Counted from the first letter of the stretch, positions 25,466-34,417 are shown. The stretch: 64,000 bases of DNA from Halosimplex litoreum (GCF_016065055.1 NZ_CP065856.1:1549836-1613835), one strand, 5' to 3'. Program-made: numbers and translations. Notes: a model not told the origin generated them from the letters alone.

Positions 25466-27178
25466 ATGAAAAGCAAACTAAACAAACTCGCTACAATCGC
25501 CCTCGCGCTCTTCGTAGTCGTTGCAGGCGTCCCCGTAGCCTTCTCGCAACCCGCTCGCGCGGACATCGGCAACCAAGGCTGCTGGGACGACGTAACCACA
25601 GGAGCCCTCGGCATCACCGGCGGCTTCGGCAGCCTCGTCCAAACCGGATATAGCAACTGGGCAGACCCCTGCTGGGACTACTCCGTAGCAGGCGCAGACG
25701 CCCAGACAATGTCGCAAGACATCTACGACGACGGGGTCGACGTAAAGACGTACAAACACGAAGCCCTGACCGAGGTCAACAACAACCTCGCACAAGGCGC
25801 AAAGGACGCAGCTCGCCTCGAAGCAAAGATTGCCTTCGCGAACGCAATCGAGAACAACGCAACGAAGACTGAAGCGGTACAGGCTGGTAAAGACGCCGCG
25901 AGCGAATACTACGCAGGCGTTCAGAACCGAACGCTCCAGATGTACGTCACTCATGTCGTCGGCGTATCCGACATGAAGACGGACTTCTACAACAACGTCG
26001 GTGTGTACCCAACAGACTCGTCGCTAACCACCTCTGAATCCATCGAAATTACGATTGACGGAGATGGTGGTAGTACGGCATACCCGGCAGAACATGTTGT
26101 ATCAGTCAACCACTCTGAAAACCTCGGTATTCCGTCTAGCGACATAGTAGATGCTAACTCAGACGGATACAATGACGTACAAGTCACACTCGTCGATGGG
26201 TCGACAGTCACCGTCAACACATTCGCTCGCTACGCTGACTTCAACTCGGACGGGTCCTACAGCCAAGTAGGAATCGACCCGACTGAGGCCCCAAGCTACG
26301 GTACAGCTGGCTGGACGTATGATGTGAACTACAACTCGCTCGGGGAGAAGGTGTTCGTAGACTTCGAAGCCTACTACACAACCTTCTCGGAGATGGAATC
26401 GCAGCACACCGAAGTCCAGAACGGCCTCGGGACTGCCTCCAGCGGCTACCTCGCAACCGCGTACGACTCCATCAACGACGGCGACCTCACCACGAGTGAC
26501 CTGTTCACTCCCAACGAGATTATGCAGCTCAGCCTCGACGAGTCTGACATCGGCTCGTCGATGTGGCAGTACCTCCAGTACCGCTACCTCGGCATCAACG
26601 GGACCGCAGTCACTCAGGCAGTCACCATTGACGTACACAACGGGTCTACGTTCGCTGGTACGACGCTGACTGAGAACAAGACAGTAAGCGGTTACCTCTT
26701 CACCGAGAACCCGCCCGCAACAACTCAGAATGGCTCGGCCGTCTTCCAAGTCAACCAGACGTACGAGACTGGGACCAACGGCACTGGGTACACCTTCATC
26801 GTCTACGAGGAAATCCAGAACGAAGGCACCGAGAACGAGACTATCGTCGGCAAGCGAGCCGCGTTCACCGGGAACTACACAGTCACGAAGATTGTGGATA
26901 CAGACACTGGTGAAGAGCTCGACTCTGCAGGCTACGAGGACCGTTCGCAGGAGACTACGGACGCGTCCAAGTACGTTGAAGAGATTAACGCGCTGAACGA
27001 GGAGCTCAAGAAAACGCAGGAGAAGGTCGACCAGTTCAAGCTCAGCCTGAGCTCGTTCAGCCTCGACGGGGCTGCGAGTGGAATCTCGCAAATCCTCAAG
27101 AACGCGATTATCGTCATCGTTGCAGCAGGAGCATTCCTCCTGTTCGCAGGACGGTTCATGAACGGCGGCGGAAACTAA
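25466..27178 (+). CDS. VP4-like spike protein
   Basis: A 570-residue exported protein: signal peptide (TIALALFVVVAGVPVAFS, cleaved near ARA-D), a long beta-rich ectodomain with many NxS/T sequons, then a heptad-rich coiled coil at about 520-545 (EEINALNEELKKTQEKVDQF) and a single C-terminal transmembrane helix (IIVIVAAGAFLLFAG) with a short tail. This architecture, membrane-anchored spike with a membrane-proximal coiled coil, is that of pleolipovirus VP4/VP5-like spikes that mediate host attachment and fusion. It follows the VP3-like gene as expected. Confidence 0.8.
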   Translation: MKSKLNKLATIALALFVVVAGVPVAFSQPARADIGNQGCWDDVTTGALGITGGFGSLVQTGYSNWADPCWDYSVAGADAQTMSQDIYDDGVDVKTYKHEALTEVNNNLAQGAKDAARLEAKIAFANAIENNATKTEAVQAGKDAASEYYAGVQNRTLQMYVTHVVGVSDMKTDFYNNVGVYPTDSSLTTSESIEITIDGDGGSTAYPAEHVVSVNHSENLGIPSSDIVDANSDGYNDVQVTLVDGSTVTVNTFARYADFNSDGSYSQVGIDPTEAPSYGTAGWTYDVNYNSLGEKVFVDFEAYYTTFSEMESQHTEVQNGLGTASSGYLATAYDSINDGDLTTSDLFTPNEIMQLSLDESDIGSSMWQYLQYRYLGINGTAVTQAVTIDVHNGSTFAGTTLTENKTVSGYLFTENPPATTQNGSAVFQVNQTYETGTNGTGYTFIVYEEIQNEGTENETIVGKRAAFTGNYTVTKIVDTDTGEELDSAGYEDRSQETTDASKYVEEINALNEELKKTQEKVDQFKLSLSSFSLDGAASGISQILKNAIIVIVAAGAFLLFAGRFMNGGGN

Positions 27179-27269
27179 GCCCCGGGACGGCTGAAACTCC
27201 CGATTTTCCTTATTTCGACCTTCGAGCCGACGGCATACCTTTGCAATCAGAATACCTTTATATACGTAC

Positions 27270-27968
27270 ATGAAACGCTGGAATTATTGGGGTGAAGCAC
27301 TCCTCATCCTCGCCGTCATCTTCGCGCTCACAGGAGCCCTCGTACTCGGCTCCGTAGTCGCCGCCGCGCAAGAAGGGACAGAGACAGCTACACCCACCCA
27401 AACACCGACAACGACTCCTATACCTACTGACAGGCCCGTAGACCAAGTCGTCGACGAAGCTACTGGAGAAGACGACGAGACGCCTACGGACGAACCTGAG
27501 CAATCTGATGAGACCCCCACTGTCATTGAAGACTTCGGCACTGTCCGAATCGTAGACGAACATTGGACGGAGGATAGCGTTATAGTCACTTTCGAAGCCG
27601 ACACCATCCGCCGCATCAGCGCACAAGACTACTCCTCAGTGTTCGCCGCCGCTGAATCTCAGTTAACAGGCGACCGCGGAACAGTCGAGCTCACCGGGAC
27701 CACGAAACGCTACAATCTCAAAGAAGGAACCAACAAGATAGAAATCCCCATCACGAGGTACAACGGTCTTGGCGTTTACGCAGTAACAATTAACGGTCGC
27801 TCTATCGCGCGTTACGACGTAATCGACAACAGCTGGTTACCGGCGAATTTCAGTACCGGTGAGACCCGTCTCGTCGGTGCAGTCGGCGTCACAATCGGCG
27901 CAACCCTCGTAGTCCTCTTGATTCGACGGTCGCGCAAAAAGCTCGCCCGAGCGGTGAAGAAGCTATGA
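27270..27968 (+). CDS. ORF6-like anchored envelope protein
   Basis: A 232-residue protein with a signal peptide (ALLILAVIFALTGALVLGSVVAAAQ), a Thr/Pro/Glu-rich linker (residues 30-75), a beta-rich domain (about 80-190, FGTVRIVDEHWTEDSVIVTFEAD) and a C-terminal transmembrane helix followed by a basic tail (LIRRSRKKLARAVKKL). It occupies the position of the small anchored protein downstream of the spike in pleolipoviruses. It overlaps the next gene by four bases. Confidence 0.7.
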   Translation: MKRWNYWGEALLILAVIFALTGALVLGSVVAAAQEGTETATPTQTPTTTPIPTDRPVDQVVDEATGEDDETPTDEPEQSDETPTVIEDFGTVRIVDEHWTEDSVIVTFEADTIRRISAQDYSSVFAAAESQLTGDRGTVELTGTTKRYNLKEGTNKIEIPITRYNGLGVYAVTINGRSIARYDVIDNSWLPANFSTGETRLVGAVGVTIGATLVVLLIRRSRKKLARAVKKL

Positions 27969-28807
27969 AAGAAGAGGAAATCAACTACCGACGCAGCGAC
28001 ACCGTCGAACTCCTCACTGCGTACAAGCACTACATCGCCCTCTCCGTCATCGGACTCGGCATTGCACTCGCCTTAACCGGCAACCTGCAGACCGTCATCG
28101 ACGTAGCAATCAGCCTCACCAAAGTCGAGACGTACCCCGTCTGGGTCCGTCTGCTCGTAGCAACCATCATCGGCGGCAGCGTCCTCACCGGCCTCATCTA
28201 CATCATCCTCTCAGGACTCGGACTAATCGATTTTACAGAGCCGGAATGGGTCGACCTCTACGAAGTCGACGAAGCGCGCGAAATCAGCAAGCAAAACGCT
28301 CCCGACGAATACCTCGCACATTACAAAGTCGCCCCCGACATCTGGGCAGAACGCGAAATCGTCGAAGGCAAACCGTACCGGAGTAACTTCGGGCACTGGA
28401 CAGCGCGATTCGTCGAGTTCGAAGACGGCAAGCTCTACGTCAGCGGTACTTGGGCAGGCGAGCTCACCGACGTAGAACTCGCAAGCGACCGACGCAAAAT
28501 CGAGGCTCTCCGCGGCGAGATTCGAGATTGGGCAGTCGTCGGCCAGAACCTCTACTCGAAGATGGTCATCCTCGCCCAAGGAATCGAATCTGCGTACTGG
28601 CGCGCAATGGTCAACGAGGATTTGGAGGAGAACACTCTCCACCCCGAAGTCATCAGAGCGAGTGTCGTCGACGAGCTCGACGTATTCGTCGAGTCCATCG
28701 AGAAGCCGGGGGATAAGCAAGACGCTCAGGAAGTCGTCGACCGCGTCCTCGAAAGCGAAGGCATCGAGGCTCCAAAAAACGGCGATGAAGCCGGTGATGA
28801 GCAATGA
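27965..28807 (+). CDS. ORF7-like membrane protein
   Basis: A 280-residue protein with two N-terminal membrane helices (HYIALSVIGLGIALALTG and VRLLVATIIGGSVLTGLIYIIL) and a long cytoplasmic domain (residues about 85-260) with FGHWTARFVEFEDGKLYVSGTWAGEL. It lies between the anchored protein and the ATPase, as ORF7 does in pleolipoviruses. It ends in AGDEQ through GGTGATGAGCAATGA, in which the ribosome-binding site and start of the ATPase gene are embedded. Confidence 0.7.
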   Translation: MKEEEINYRRSDTVELLTAYKHYIALSVIGLGIALALTGNLQTVIDVAISLTKVETYPVWVRLLVATIIGGSVLTGLIYIILSGLGLIDFTEPEWVDLYEVDEAREISKQNAPDEYLAHYKVAPDIWAEREIVEGKPYRSNFGHWTARFVEFEDGKLYVSGTWAGELTDVELASDRRKIEALRGEIRDWAVVGQNLYSKMVILAQGIESAYWRAMVNEDLEENTLHPEVIRASVVDELDVFVESIEKPGDKQDAQEVVDRVLESEGIEAPKNGDEAGDEQ

Positions 28808-29904
28808 GCGACGGTAAATTCGGAACTTGGGACATCAAGAGTCTACGAGAAGCCCTCGCTAAGGCAGATATCAACGCCCTCGAAGAATCAGGGCTACTCA
28901 GCGAGCGAACGATTCGGAAGCTCATCTCGTTCAAGCGTAGTTACGAGCCGAACAGTGGGAAACACTGGAAGACAGGCGAACCCGCGTACTGGCCCCAAAA
29001 CACCCAGTATTGGCATCGCACCATCGAACAAGAAGACTCTATCGAGCTCGCGAAAGCCGTTCGAAACGGAGACGGTGAGAAAATCGCATTCGCGCTCGGC
29101 TGGGGTAACGAGAACGACCGCGTCCAAATGGACTTCGTCGCCTACGAACGCTTGAAAACCATTCTCCAAACCCCCGCAGTCATGCTCAACATCTTCGCGA
29201 GCCCGCGCACCGGGAAGACGTTCACAGGAGCTCGCCTGATGGACCTATGGACGATGTACTACCCGAACGGGCTCGTCATCTCGAACATCCAGAGCTGGGC
29301 AGAGAAACACCCACAAGCCGTCTACTGCAATCGGATGCCTGACGCCATCCAACGAGCAGCTGACCACGACGGGCCAGTTATGCTCTTCATGGACGAGCTC
29401 TCGTCGGAAGCCTCGTGGCGCGACATCCAAGCAAGCGGTATCGAACCCGGACTCCGCTCGTTCCTCCGCAAAATGGGTAAGCAACCGTACGAGTGCTCAT
29501 ACGTCGGCATCGGACACCGAGTCACCGAAATCGCCCCTATTCTCCGCAGTGGAGAAATGGCGTACTTCGGATTCAAAGAAGGGAACACCAAGGAGAACGC
29601 TCGCAAGAAACTCGTCATCTACGAAGACGAAGACCGCGACGAAAAGGTCTGCTCACTCGACGGCATCGGACTCCCCGAGGTCTCGCCGGACACCCACGAC
29701 CCCGCCGTCTGGGACTGGGGAAAGCCTGAAGAATACGTCGAGCTCGGACACATGGACCCTGCAGAAGTCCCGGGGAACGAAGACGACTCTACACCCGGGC
29801 CGACTCGCTGCATGGGAGAGAACAAGAACGGCGACCGCTGTGGAACGCTCATTTACGAGCCCGACCGCGCGTACTGCGCCGTCCACGAAGACCAAGCTAC
29901 CTGA
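28804..29904 (+). CDS. VP8-like P-loop ATPase
   Basis: A 366-residue NTPase. Walker A is FASPRTGKT (residues about 131-139), Walker B is VMLFMDE (about 192-198). The first glycine of the P-loop is a serine. The C-terminus holds a compact zinc-finger-like motif (C336, C346, C358, H361; the sequence CMGENKNGDRC...YCAVH). It occupies the place of the VP8-like NTPase that ends the conserved gene block of pleolipoviruses; a role in DNA packaging or virion assembly is assumed but unproven. Confidence 0.75.
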   Translation: MSDGKFGTWDIKSLREALAKADINALEESGLLSERTIRKLISFKRSYEPNSGKHWKTGEPAYWPQNTQYWHRTIEQEDSIELAKAVRNGDGEKIAFALGWGNENDRVQMDFVAYERLKTILQTPAVMLNIFASPRTGKTFTGARLMDLWTMYYPNGLVISNIQSWAEKHPQAVYCNRMPDAIQRAADHDGPVMLFMDELSSEASWRDIQASGIEPGLRSFLRKMGKQPYECSYVGIGHRVTEIAPILRSGEMAYFGFKEGNTKENARKKLVIYEDEDRDEKVCSLDGIGLPEVSPDTHDPAVWDWGKPEEYVELGHMDPAEVPGNEDDSTPGPTRCMGENKNGDRCGTLIYEPDRAYCAVHEDQAT

Positions 29905-30021
29905 TTCACTACCTCATTACTTCGATACTTCACTGCCTCGCCTCGCGTACGCGCGCGACGCCCGCGTATTGGGCAAGGGTGTCAGGGGGAGGGGGGCAAA
30001 CCCCACACTTCCGCTGTAAGA

Positions 30022-30408
30022 CTAGAAGACGAACAGCAATTGCTGAACGTTGTGTACCGTCAACTGGAGGCCCATGAGCAACATGACGACCGGAACACCA
30101 GTCGGCACGAACGGTACCTCGTAACACTCACAGACGCGGACGAGACTGATTGCAGCGATGATAACCCCTGCTTTCACCGCTCCAAACACGAGAGCACCGA
30201 ACAGACTCTGACCAAATACTGTCGACAACAAGTCAGAGTAGTACACACCCCAACCTAGCAACATCGACCGAACCGCAGGACTCTGCTCCCACCACACAGG
30301 AGACATCCCTGCTTCGAAGATAGCGAACGAGAACGTCGTCGAGAACGCGTCGAAGTGGCCGTAGGTCAAGATGGCGAGCGTCCACAACGCGATGTATCGC
30401 TTTTGCAT
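30022..30408 (-). CDS. multi-TM membrane protein
   Basis: A 128-residue protein with three or four hydrophobic segments (ALWTLAILTYGHFDAFS, GWGVYYSDLLSTVFG, LFGALVFGAVKAGVIIAAISL, VPVVMLLMGLQLTVHN). Opposite strand to the structural operon, downstream of the recombinase gene at 30416 with 7 bp between. Family not recognised. Confidence 0.6.
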   Translation of the reverse strand: MQKRYIALWTLAILTYGHFDAFSTTFSFAIFEAGMSPVWWEQSPAVRSMLLGWGVYYSDLLSTVFGQSLFGALVFGAVKAGVIIAAISLVRVCECYEVPFVPTGVPVVMLLMGLQLTVHNVQQLLFVF

Positions 30409-30415
30409 GATGGAA

Positions 30416-31048
30416 TCACCGTAAGTCAGCCTCCTCCATCATCTCCGCGAGCAAATCCTCCGGGATAACGCCCAAGTAGTGGTCTTCAAACGTATCTCGC
30501 TTGCTCCACCCACCCCAACTCATCACAGCGCGCAGGTCTCGCTCCGTACCACCCAGCTTGTAGTAACAACGAGTCGCCCACGAGCGACGCAGGTCGTGAG
30601 CCGAGACCTTCAGCCAATCCTCATTCTCGTAACCGACTATCTCACCGTCATCGTTACGAATGGGACCAGCGAGAGCAGCGACAGCGTTCTCGACCGCCCG
30701 CTGGTACGTCCGCTTCGACTGCTGGAACACTGGCTCGTCCTGCTTGAGCCCCATCGCTTGACTGAGCGCGTACGTATCCGTCTTAACGTCGAGAGGCAGA
30801 GGAGCTTCTCTGTACCCTCGCTTCGTCTTCTCCAAGCGGATGATGTAGCACTCGTCGTCAACGTCGAGGCGGCGGATAGCCGAGCGAGTAACGTTCTTCA
30901 AGCCGTCGGCTCGGAGTCCAACTCGGGCCATGTACTTGATGGCGAGCTGCTTCTCCATGTCTTCGCTGTGATGGTCAATTACGTCTTGGAGTTCGCTCTC
31001 GGTGAGCCAGACTGCGTAGCCGCCTTTCGGATGCGGTCGCAACTGCAT
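30416..31048 (-). CDS. second tyrosine recombinase (catalytic domain only)
   Basis: A 210-residue protein with the core residues of the family: R in VGLRADGL, a Lys in KTKRG, HDLRRSW (HxxR), then W/H-equivalent in MSWGGWSKRDT and the nucleophile Y in EDHYLG. No N-terminal SAM-like core-binding domain is present, so it is shorter than the integrase at 33452. It could be a resolvase, inversion enzyme or accessory recombinase. It overlaps the small coiled gene upstream. Confidence 0.75.
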   Translation of the reverse strand: MQLRPHPKGGYAVWLTESELQDVIDHHSEDMEKQLAIKYMARVGLRADGLKNVTRSAIRRLDVDDECYIIRLEKTKRGYREAPLPLDVKTDTYALSQAMGLKQDEPVFQQSKRTYQRAVENAVAALAGPIRNDDGEIVGYENEDWLKVSAHDLRRSWATRCYYKLGGTERDLRAVMSWGGWSKRDTFEDHYLGVIPEDLLAEMMEEADLR

Positions 31049-31263
31049 CAGCGACCACCATATGCGAGATTGAGAAACTTCTCGCGCAGTGTCTCAGGGT
31101 GAGAGTCACAATCGTAGCCGTTGATGATTTCAATCGTCTCCTGTTCGAGCTCCTCGATGTAATGAATCCGATAGAGTAGCATGTGAAACTCTACATCCGT
31201 AATTTGTCTTTCTCTCGCTAACTGTTCCACCTCATTCCTAAGGTTGTCGTATTTGTGCGACAT
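31048..31263 (-). CDS. 71-residue coiled-coil protein
   Basis: Starts at the ATG at 31263. Predominantly helical and acidic (NLRNEVEQLARERQITDVEFHMLLYRIHYIEELEQETIEII), with a C-terminus overlapping the recombinase start. It may be a cofactor or regulator of the second recombinase. Confidence 0.55.
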   Translation of the reverse strand: MSHKYDNLRNEVEQLARERQITDVEFHMLLYRIHYIEELEQETIEIINGYDCDSHPETLREKFLNLAYGGR

Positions 31264-31380
31264 ACTCGCAAAGACGACAACCAACTGCAAAGGTGTACCT
31301 ACTATAAGGGTGAAATCAAGCGGAAAAGGGGTGTGAGCGGGCCGCGGGTGTCGGGGAATGGGGCATTGTCCGACAGCACC

Positions 31381-31524
31381 TCACTGAACGAATCGCTTTC
31401 TGCAATCTCTACACCGGTATAGCATTCGATGATTTCCATCTACCAACACTTCGATGAGTTCTCCGCGCTCATCACAGACAACGTACGATTCACCATAGCA
31501 AACCGGGCAGTCTATGAGAATCAT
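31381..31524 (-). CDS. 47-residue zinc-ribbon protein
   Basis: Start coupled to the previous gene through GGTGATTCGCGATGA. CPVC (residues 6-9) and CRDC (38-41) flank a beta-hairpin (ESYVVCDERGELIEVLVDG), a classic minimal zinc ribbon. Last gene of a four-gene leftward minigene operon. Confidence 0.6.
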   Translation of the reverse strand: MILIDCPVCYGESYVVCDERGELIEVLVDGNHRMLYRCRDCRKRFVQ

Positions 31525-31745
31525 CGCGAATCACCCGGACCCAAATACTCAGCCAACGACCGGCGAACTCGCGTAACAAAGCTCTCACCAACCCGACGCT
31601 CAACTCGCTCCCCACACTTCGGACAATATTCAATGGCGAACACAACCTCGTCCTCGTGACCATTAGGGCACTCAGCGACCTCAGGACGACCAAACAAGAC
31701 CGCGCCCAGAACGACACCAGCGACAAAGTACGCCACCTCAATCAT
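31521..31745 (-). CDS. 74-residue TM plus zinc-ribbon protein
   Basis: N-terminal membrane helix (VAYFVAGVVLGAVLF), then a zinc ribbon (CPNGH and CPKCGERVE), then a basic helix. Ends in GPGDSR by the shared junction. Membrane-tethered zinc ribbon also occurs in the gene at 19190. Confidence 0.6.
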   Translation of the reverse strand: MIEVAYFVAGVVLGAVLFGRPEVAECPNGHEDEVVFAIEYCPKCGERVERRVGESFVTRVRRSLAEYLGPGDSR

Positions 31746-31981
31746 CGCGAATCACCATCCTCACACACTTTGTCAGCAAACAACTCCCACTCAGACTCAT
31801 TCAACGGACCAGAAGACGAGCCCTCAACTACCTCACCAGTCTCCTCACAGTACACCGCCACCCCATAATCCTCGTAGATTACCTCGACGCCAGCATCATC
31901 GCCAGCAGCATCGAGACCGACGACGAACCCAACAACCAATGACAGAGCTACGATGAACATCACTCGAAGGACCAAGCTCAT
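31742..31981 (-). CDS. 79-residue membrane-anchored protein
   Basis: N-terminal helix (RVMFIVALSLVVGFVVGL) followed by an acidic domain with two cysteines (VYCEETGEVV and KVCEDG). Ends in EDGDSR and is coupled to both neighbours by the same junction. Function unknown. Confidence 0.6.
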   Translation of the reverse strand: MSLVLRVMFIVALSLVVGFVVGLDAAGDDAGVEVIYEDYGVAVYCEETGEVVEGSSSGPLNESEWELFADKVCEDGDSR

Positions 31982-32082
31982 CGAGAATCACCCTCGTGAC
32001 CAACGAAAACCACCATCTGACCCCGCACACGAGCAGGCATTCTGCGTAGCAATACACCGACTTTAGTGCCTGTGTTAGACAT
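31978..32082 (-). CDS. 34-residue minigene product, first of a leftward operon
   Basis: A short basic peptide with a hydrophobic C-terminal half (GQMVVFVGHEGDSR). Translation is supported mainly by the coupled junction GGTGATTCTCGATGA leading into the next gene and by the identical GDSR tail. Too short for a family call. Confidence 0.4.
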   Translation of the reverse strand: MSNTGTKVGVLLRRMPARVRGQMVVFVGHEGDSR

Positions 32083-32181
32083 ACGAAAACAAACGAAGAC
32101 AAACTGCTAAGGTGTAACTCCGACCCGACCCAGAACCCCCGCCCGCGATACACCTTAGCACTCCGATTGAGTCTTCTTCTC

Positions 32182-32352
32182 ATGGAAGTTAAAACCGAAA
32201 GAAATCCAGAGAAAATCAAGACAGACGGCGCACACATCTACACACACTTAGGCGACCAATGGTGGAGCTGCGAAGACTGCCTCACCAAAGTCAGCACCCA
32301 AGAAATCGACAGCCACCTCCACCGAAACCGCTGCAACGGTGACTCGCGATGA
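32182..32352 (+). CDS. 56-residue zinc-finger protein
   Basis: CEDC near residue 32-35, then H..H..RxxC (DSHLHRNRC) give a C2HC/C2H2-like finger preceded by a short strand region. Ends in CNGDSR by GGTGACTCGCGATGA, which starts the next gene. First gene of a rightward minigene operon. An AT-rich promoter lies at about 32140-32175. Confidence 0.6.
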   Translation: MEVKTERNPEKIKTDGAHIYTHLGDQWWSCEDCLTKVSTQEIDSHLHRNRCNGDSR

Positions 32353-32507
32353 TACTCGACCTCTGGCTCATCGTCAACATCGCCATAGGCACCTCCGCAG
32401 GAGGACTCCTCCTACTCCTCGCCTTCTACGCCCTCGCCCGATACGACGACTACCACCGAGAACGCCTCATCGACCGCGACCTCGCAGGTGATGGAGATGA
32501 CACCTGA
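32349..32507 (+). CDS. 52-residue single-TM protein
   Basis: Hydrophobic N-terminal segment (DLWLIVNIAIGTSAGGLLLLLAFYALA) and a charged tail (YDDYHRERLIDRDL). Overlaps the next gene by 11 bases, with GGTGA as the embedded ribosome-binding site. Confidence 0.55.
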   Translation: MILDLWLIVNIAIGTSAGGLLLLLAFYALARYDDYHRERLIDRDLAGDGDDT

Positions 32508-32715
32508 AGACCTCGCCACACTCGCGAAACTCGACGGCCGCATCGACGAAATCCAAAACTACCTCACACACCTCGAAGGAGCCCGCTACGACGTAGACAA
32601 CGGCGACCAACCCCGACCCATCGTCGTCAAATACGCACTCGACGACTTAATCGAACACCGCGTCCAACTCCTCGAAGAACTCTACGACCAACGCGACGCA
32701 CTCTTCTACAGCTAA
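32497..32715 (+). CDS. 72-residue helical protein
   Basis: The start ATG at 32497 was chosen because the upstream GGTGA at 32487-32491 is properly spaced; an ATG at 32491 and a GTG at 32488 are alternatives. The protein is acidic and helical (LAKLDGRIDEIQNYLTHLEGARYDV and DDLIEHRVQLLEELYDQRDAL), probably a small helical bundle or coiled coil. Confidence 0.55.
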   Translation: MTPEDLATLAKLDGRIDEIQNYLTHLEGARYDVDNGDQPRPIVVKYALDDLIEHRVQLLEELYDQRDALFYS

Positions 32716-32782
32716 TTCTCCGACACCTTCGAGCTGAACCAAACTGGATTATACATAAGCACATCTGCCGTATCTCGCAGTG

Positions 32783-33028
32783 ATGACCCTCAGAGACGAG
32801 TGCTGGACAATCATGCTCGAACAAATCGTTCGCACCGGCAAATTCAAGCTCGGCGACCTACCCCTCAAAGACTCCGAACGCCACACAGCCCGTCGCGTCG
32901 CCCGCCAAATGCAAGAATACGACTGGCTCACCCGCGACTCACCCAGCGCAGCCATTTGGAGAGCCGGCCCAAAAGCCGAAATGCTCCTCAACCTCTCAGA
33001 AGACAAACTTGAACTCGCCCGGAACTAA
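32783..33028 (+). CDS. small winged-helix-like protein
   Basis: An 81-residue protein (ATG at 32783; a GTG one codon earlier is possible) with a helical N-terminus (ECWTIMLEQIVRTGKFKLGDL) and HTARRVARQMQEYDWLTRDSPSAAIWRAG, a helix-turn-helix plus wing layout. It ends four bases into the opposite-strand gene at 33025. A TATA-like TTATACATAA at 32750 precedes it. Confidence 0.6.
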   Translation: MTLRDECWTIMLEQIVRTGKFKLGDLPLKDSERHTARRVARQMQEYDWLTRDSPSAAIWRAGPKAEMLLNLSEDKLELARN

Positions 33029-33402
33029 CCCAAGTAGCCCCGCTCCCGCAACACCTCACCCACCCGACCAACCACGACCTCGCTCGACCCCGTCGGATTC
33101 AAGTTCAGATATTCATCATTCACCGTCCCCCGCACATCCGTCACGAACAGCGTCCGGTCACCCGCCCACAGCTCGTCCCACTCCTGCACCAAACGAACGA
33201 GCTCATCCCAAGCCTCTGCCGAGCAAGACCCTCGGAACGCGCTGAAGCTACGCTTCTCCGAATCCCCGTCCACGAACTCGACGCGCACCATCTCCCAATC
33301 ATCCCGGGCCGAGTAGTACGCGCCAATCGGGACGATGACCACATCCGTCACTTGACCGACGAGCCGACGCGCAGGCAAGTGATTCAGGTCCTCGTAATCC
33401 AT
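33025..33402 (-). CDS. hypothetical protein downstream of the integrase
   Basis: A 125-residue protein from the ATG at 33402 (a longer version from 33480 would overlap the integrase). Beta-rich (VGQVTDVVIVPIGAYYSA, MVRVEFVDG) with a C-terminal helical part. It is in the integrase unit; in some haloarchaeal proviruses accessory genes there assist integration, but I see no motif to support that. Confidence 0.5.
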   Translation of the reverse strand: MDYEDLNHLPARRLVGQVTDVVIVPIGAYYSARDDWEMVRVEFVDGDSEKRSFSAFRGSCSAEAWDELVRLVQEWDELWAGDRTLFVTDVRGTVNDEYLNLNPTGSSEVVVGRVGEVLRERGYLG

Positions 33403-33451
33403 ACCCTGAAGACGCAGAGCGACTGCATTGGTACACCGCAGAATTACTGAA

Positions 33452-34417
33452 TCAGAACGGGTAATGCTCGTCGTACGCATCTTTCAGGTCTTCATTAGCG
33501 AACCTGAGGTAGTAATCGTACGTCGTCTGGATGTCAGCATGACGCATCAACCTGCTCAGTTGCGACAACGGCATCCCTTCCTTCGCGCGCCACACCCCGT
33601 ACGAGTGCCTGAGTGCATGCGGCGTCACAGTTGCCCAATCCCGACCCATTGCGTCGTCATGGTACGCCTGAATGCCAGCCCGGTCCGCAACATCCCTCAC
33701 AATCTCTGTTACCTCACCCTCCCGGATAGCAGGAATCTTGTGGCCCGTCACAAGATACTCTGACCCACTGTTGATGCCAGCGACCCAACCTTCTCGCTCA
33801 CCCGCAATCCACTTCTTGACCTTGAGTCCGTACGTTGTTGAGTAGAAACCGGGAAGCAACAGTTTGTTACCGTCCTCATCATACCGCTTCGCCGTCTTGA
33901 TGATGACCGAGTTGTTGTCGAAGTCGAACGAGTCAATCTTCAGTGATGAGAGCTCACTCCGGCGGATACCCAACTCTGCCAAAGACTGAATGACGACCCG
34001 CTCCCGCATCGACTCACATTCGTTGAGGAGTAGCTGATAGTCCTCCTTGTCGACGTATGTCACCCCTTCAGCAGAGTTCTTGACCTTCTCCGGTGCCGAG
34101 TTCAACCAAGGGTAATCGAGTTTCTTCTGAATCCCTTCACAGGCACTCTCACCGAGCCCTTCAGCCACAATCCAGTTGTACACCGACTTGAGTTCCATCA
34201 GATTCTGTGCGATAGTCGAATGAGCATGACCTCGCTCGTCGCGCAACCACCGAAGCCAAACCGCGACATCATCCTTCGACACCTCATCCGGGTCCAAATC
34301 CTTCTCCTCGATGAACGTCAACCAGTTATTGAGCACCTGCGCCCGATTGTCGTGCGTCCGACCCGTATACGACGGCAGACGCTTCTGCTCGTACTCAATG
34401 AGGCCCTTACTGCTCAT
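33452..34417 (-). CDS. int: tyrosine integrase of the provirus
   Basis: A 321-residue tyrosine recombinase with an N-terminal SAM-like core-binding domain (residues about 15-95, NRAQVLNNWLTFIEEKDLDP) and a C-terminal catalytic domain: R in LAELGIRRSEL, K in KTAKRYD, HALRHSYG (HxxR), LMRHADIQTTYDYY (H and nucleophile Tyr). It lies beside attR, as integrases usually do, overlaps an RHH gene upstream by four bases, and is the likely enzyme for integration at the infB site. Confidence 0.9.
   Translation of the reverse strand: MSSKGLIEYEQKRLPSYTGRTHDNRAQVLNNWLTFIEEKDLDPDEVSKDDVAVWLRWLRDERGHAHSTIAQNLMELKSVYNWIVAEGLGESACEGIQKKLDYPWLNSAPEKVKNSAEGVTYVDKEDYQLLLNECESMRERVVIQSLAELGIRRSELSSLKIDSFDFDNNSVIIKTAKRYDEDGNKLLLPGFYSTTYGLKVKKWIAGEREGWVAGINSGSEYLVTGHKIPAIREGEVTEIVRDVADRAGIQAYHDDAMGRDWATVTPHALRHSYGVWRAKEGMPLSQLSRLMRHADIQTTYDYYLRFANEDLKDAYDEHYPF

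Noticed and set aside
27257-27264. TATA-like TTTATATA before the anchored protein gene
   Set aside because: It lies only 6-13 bp before the ATG, too close for an archaeal promoter of that start; the gene is more likely read through from the virion operon.
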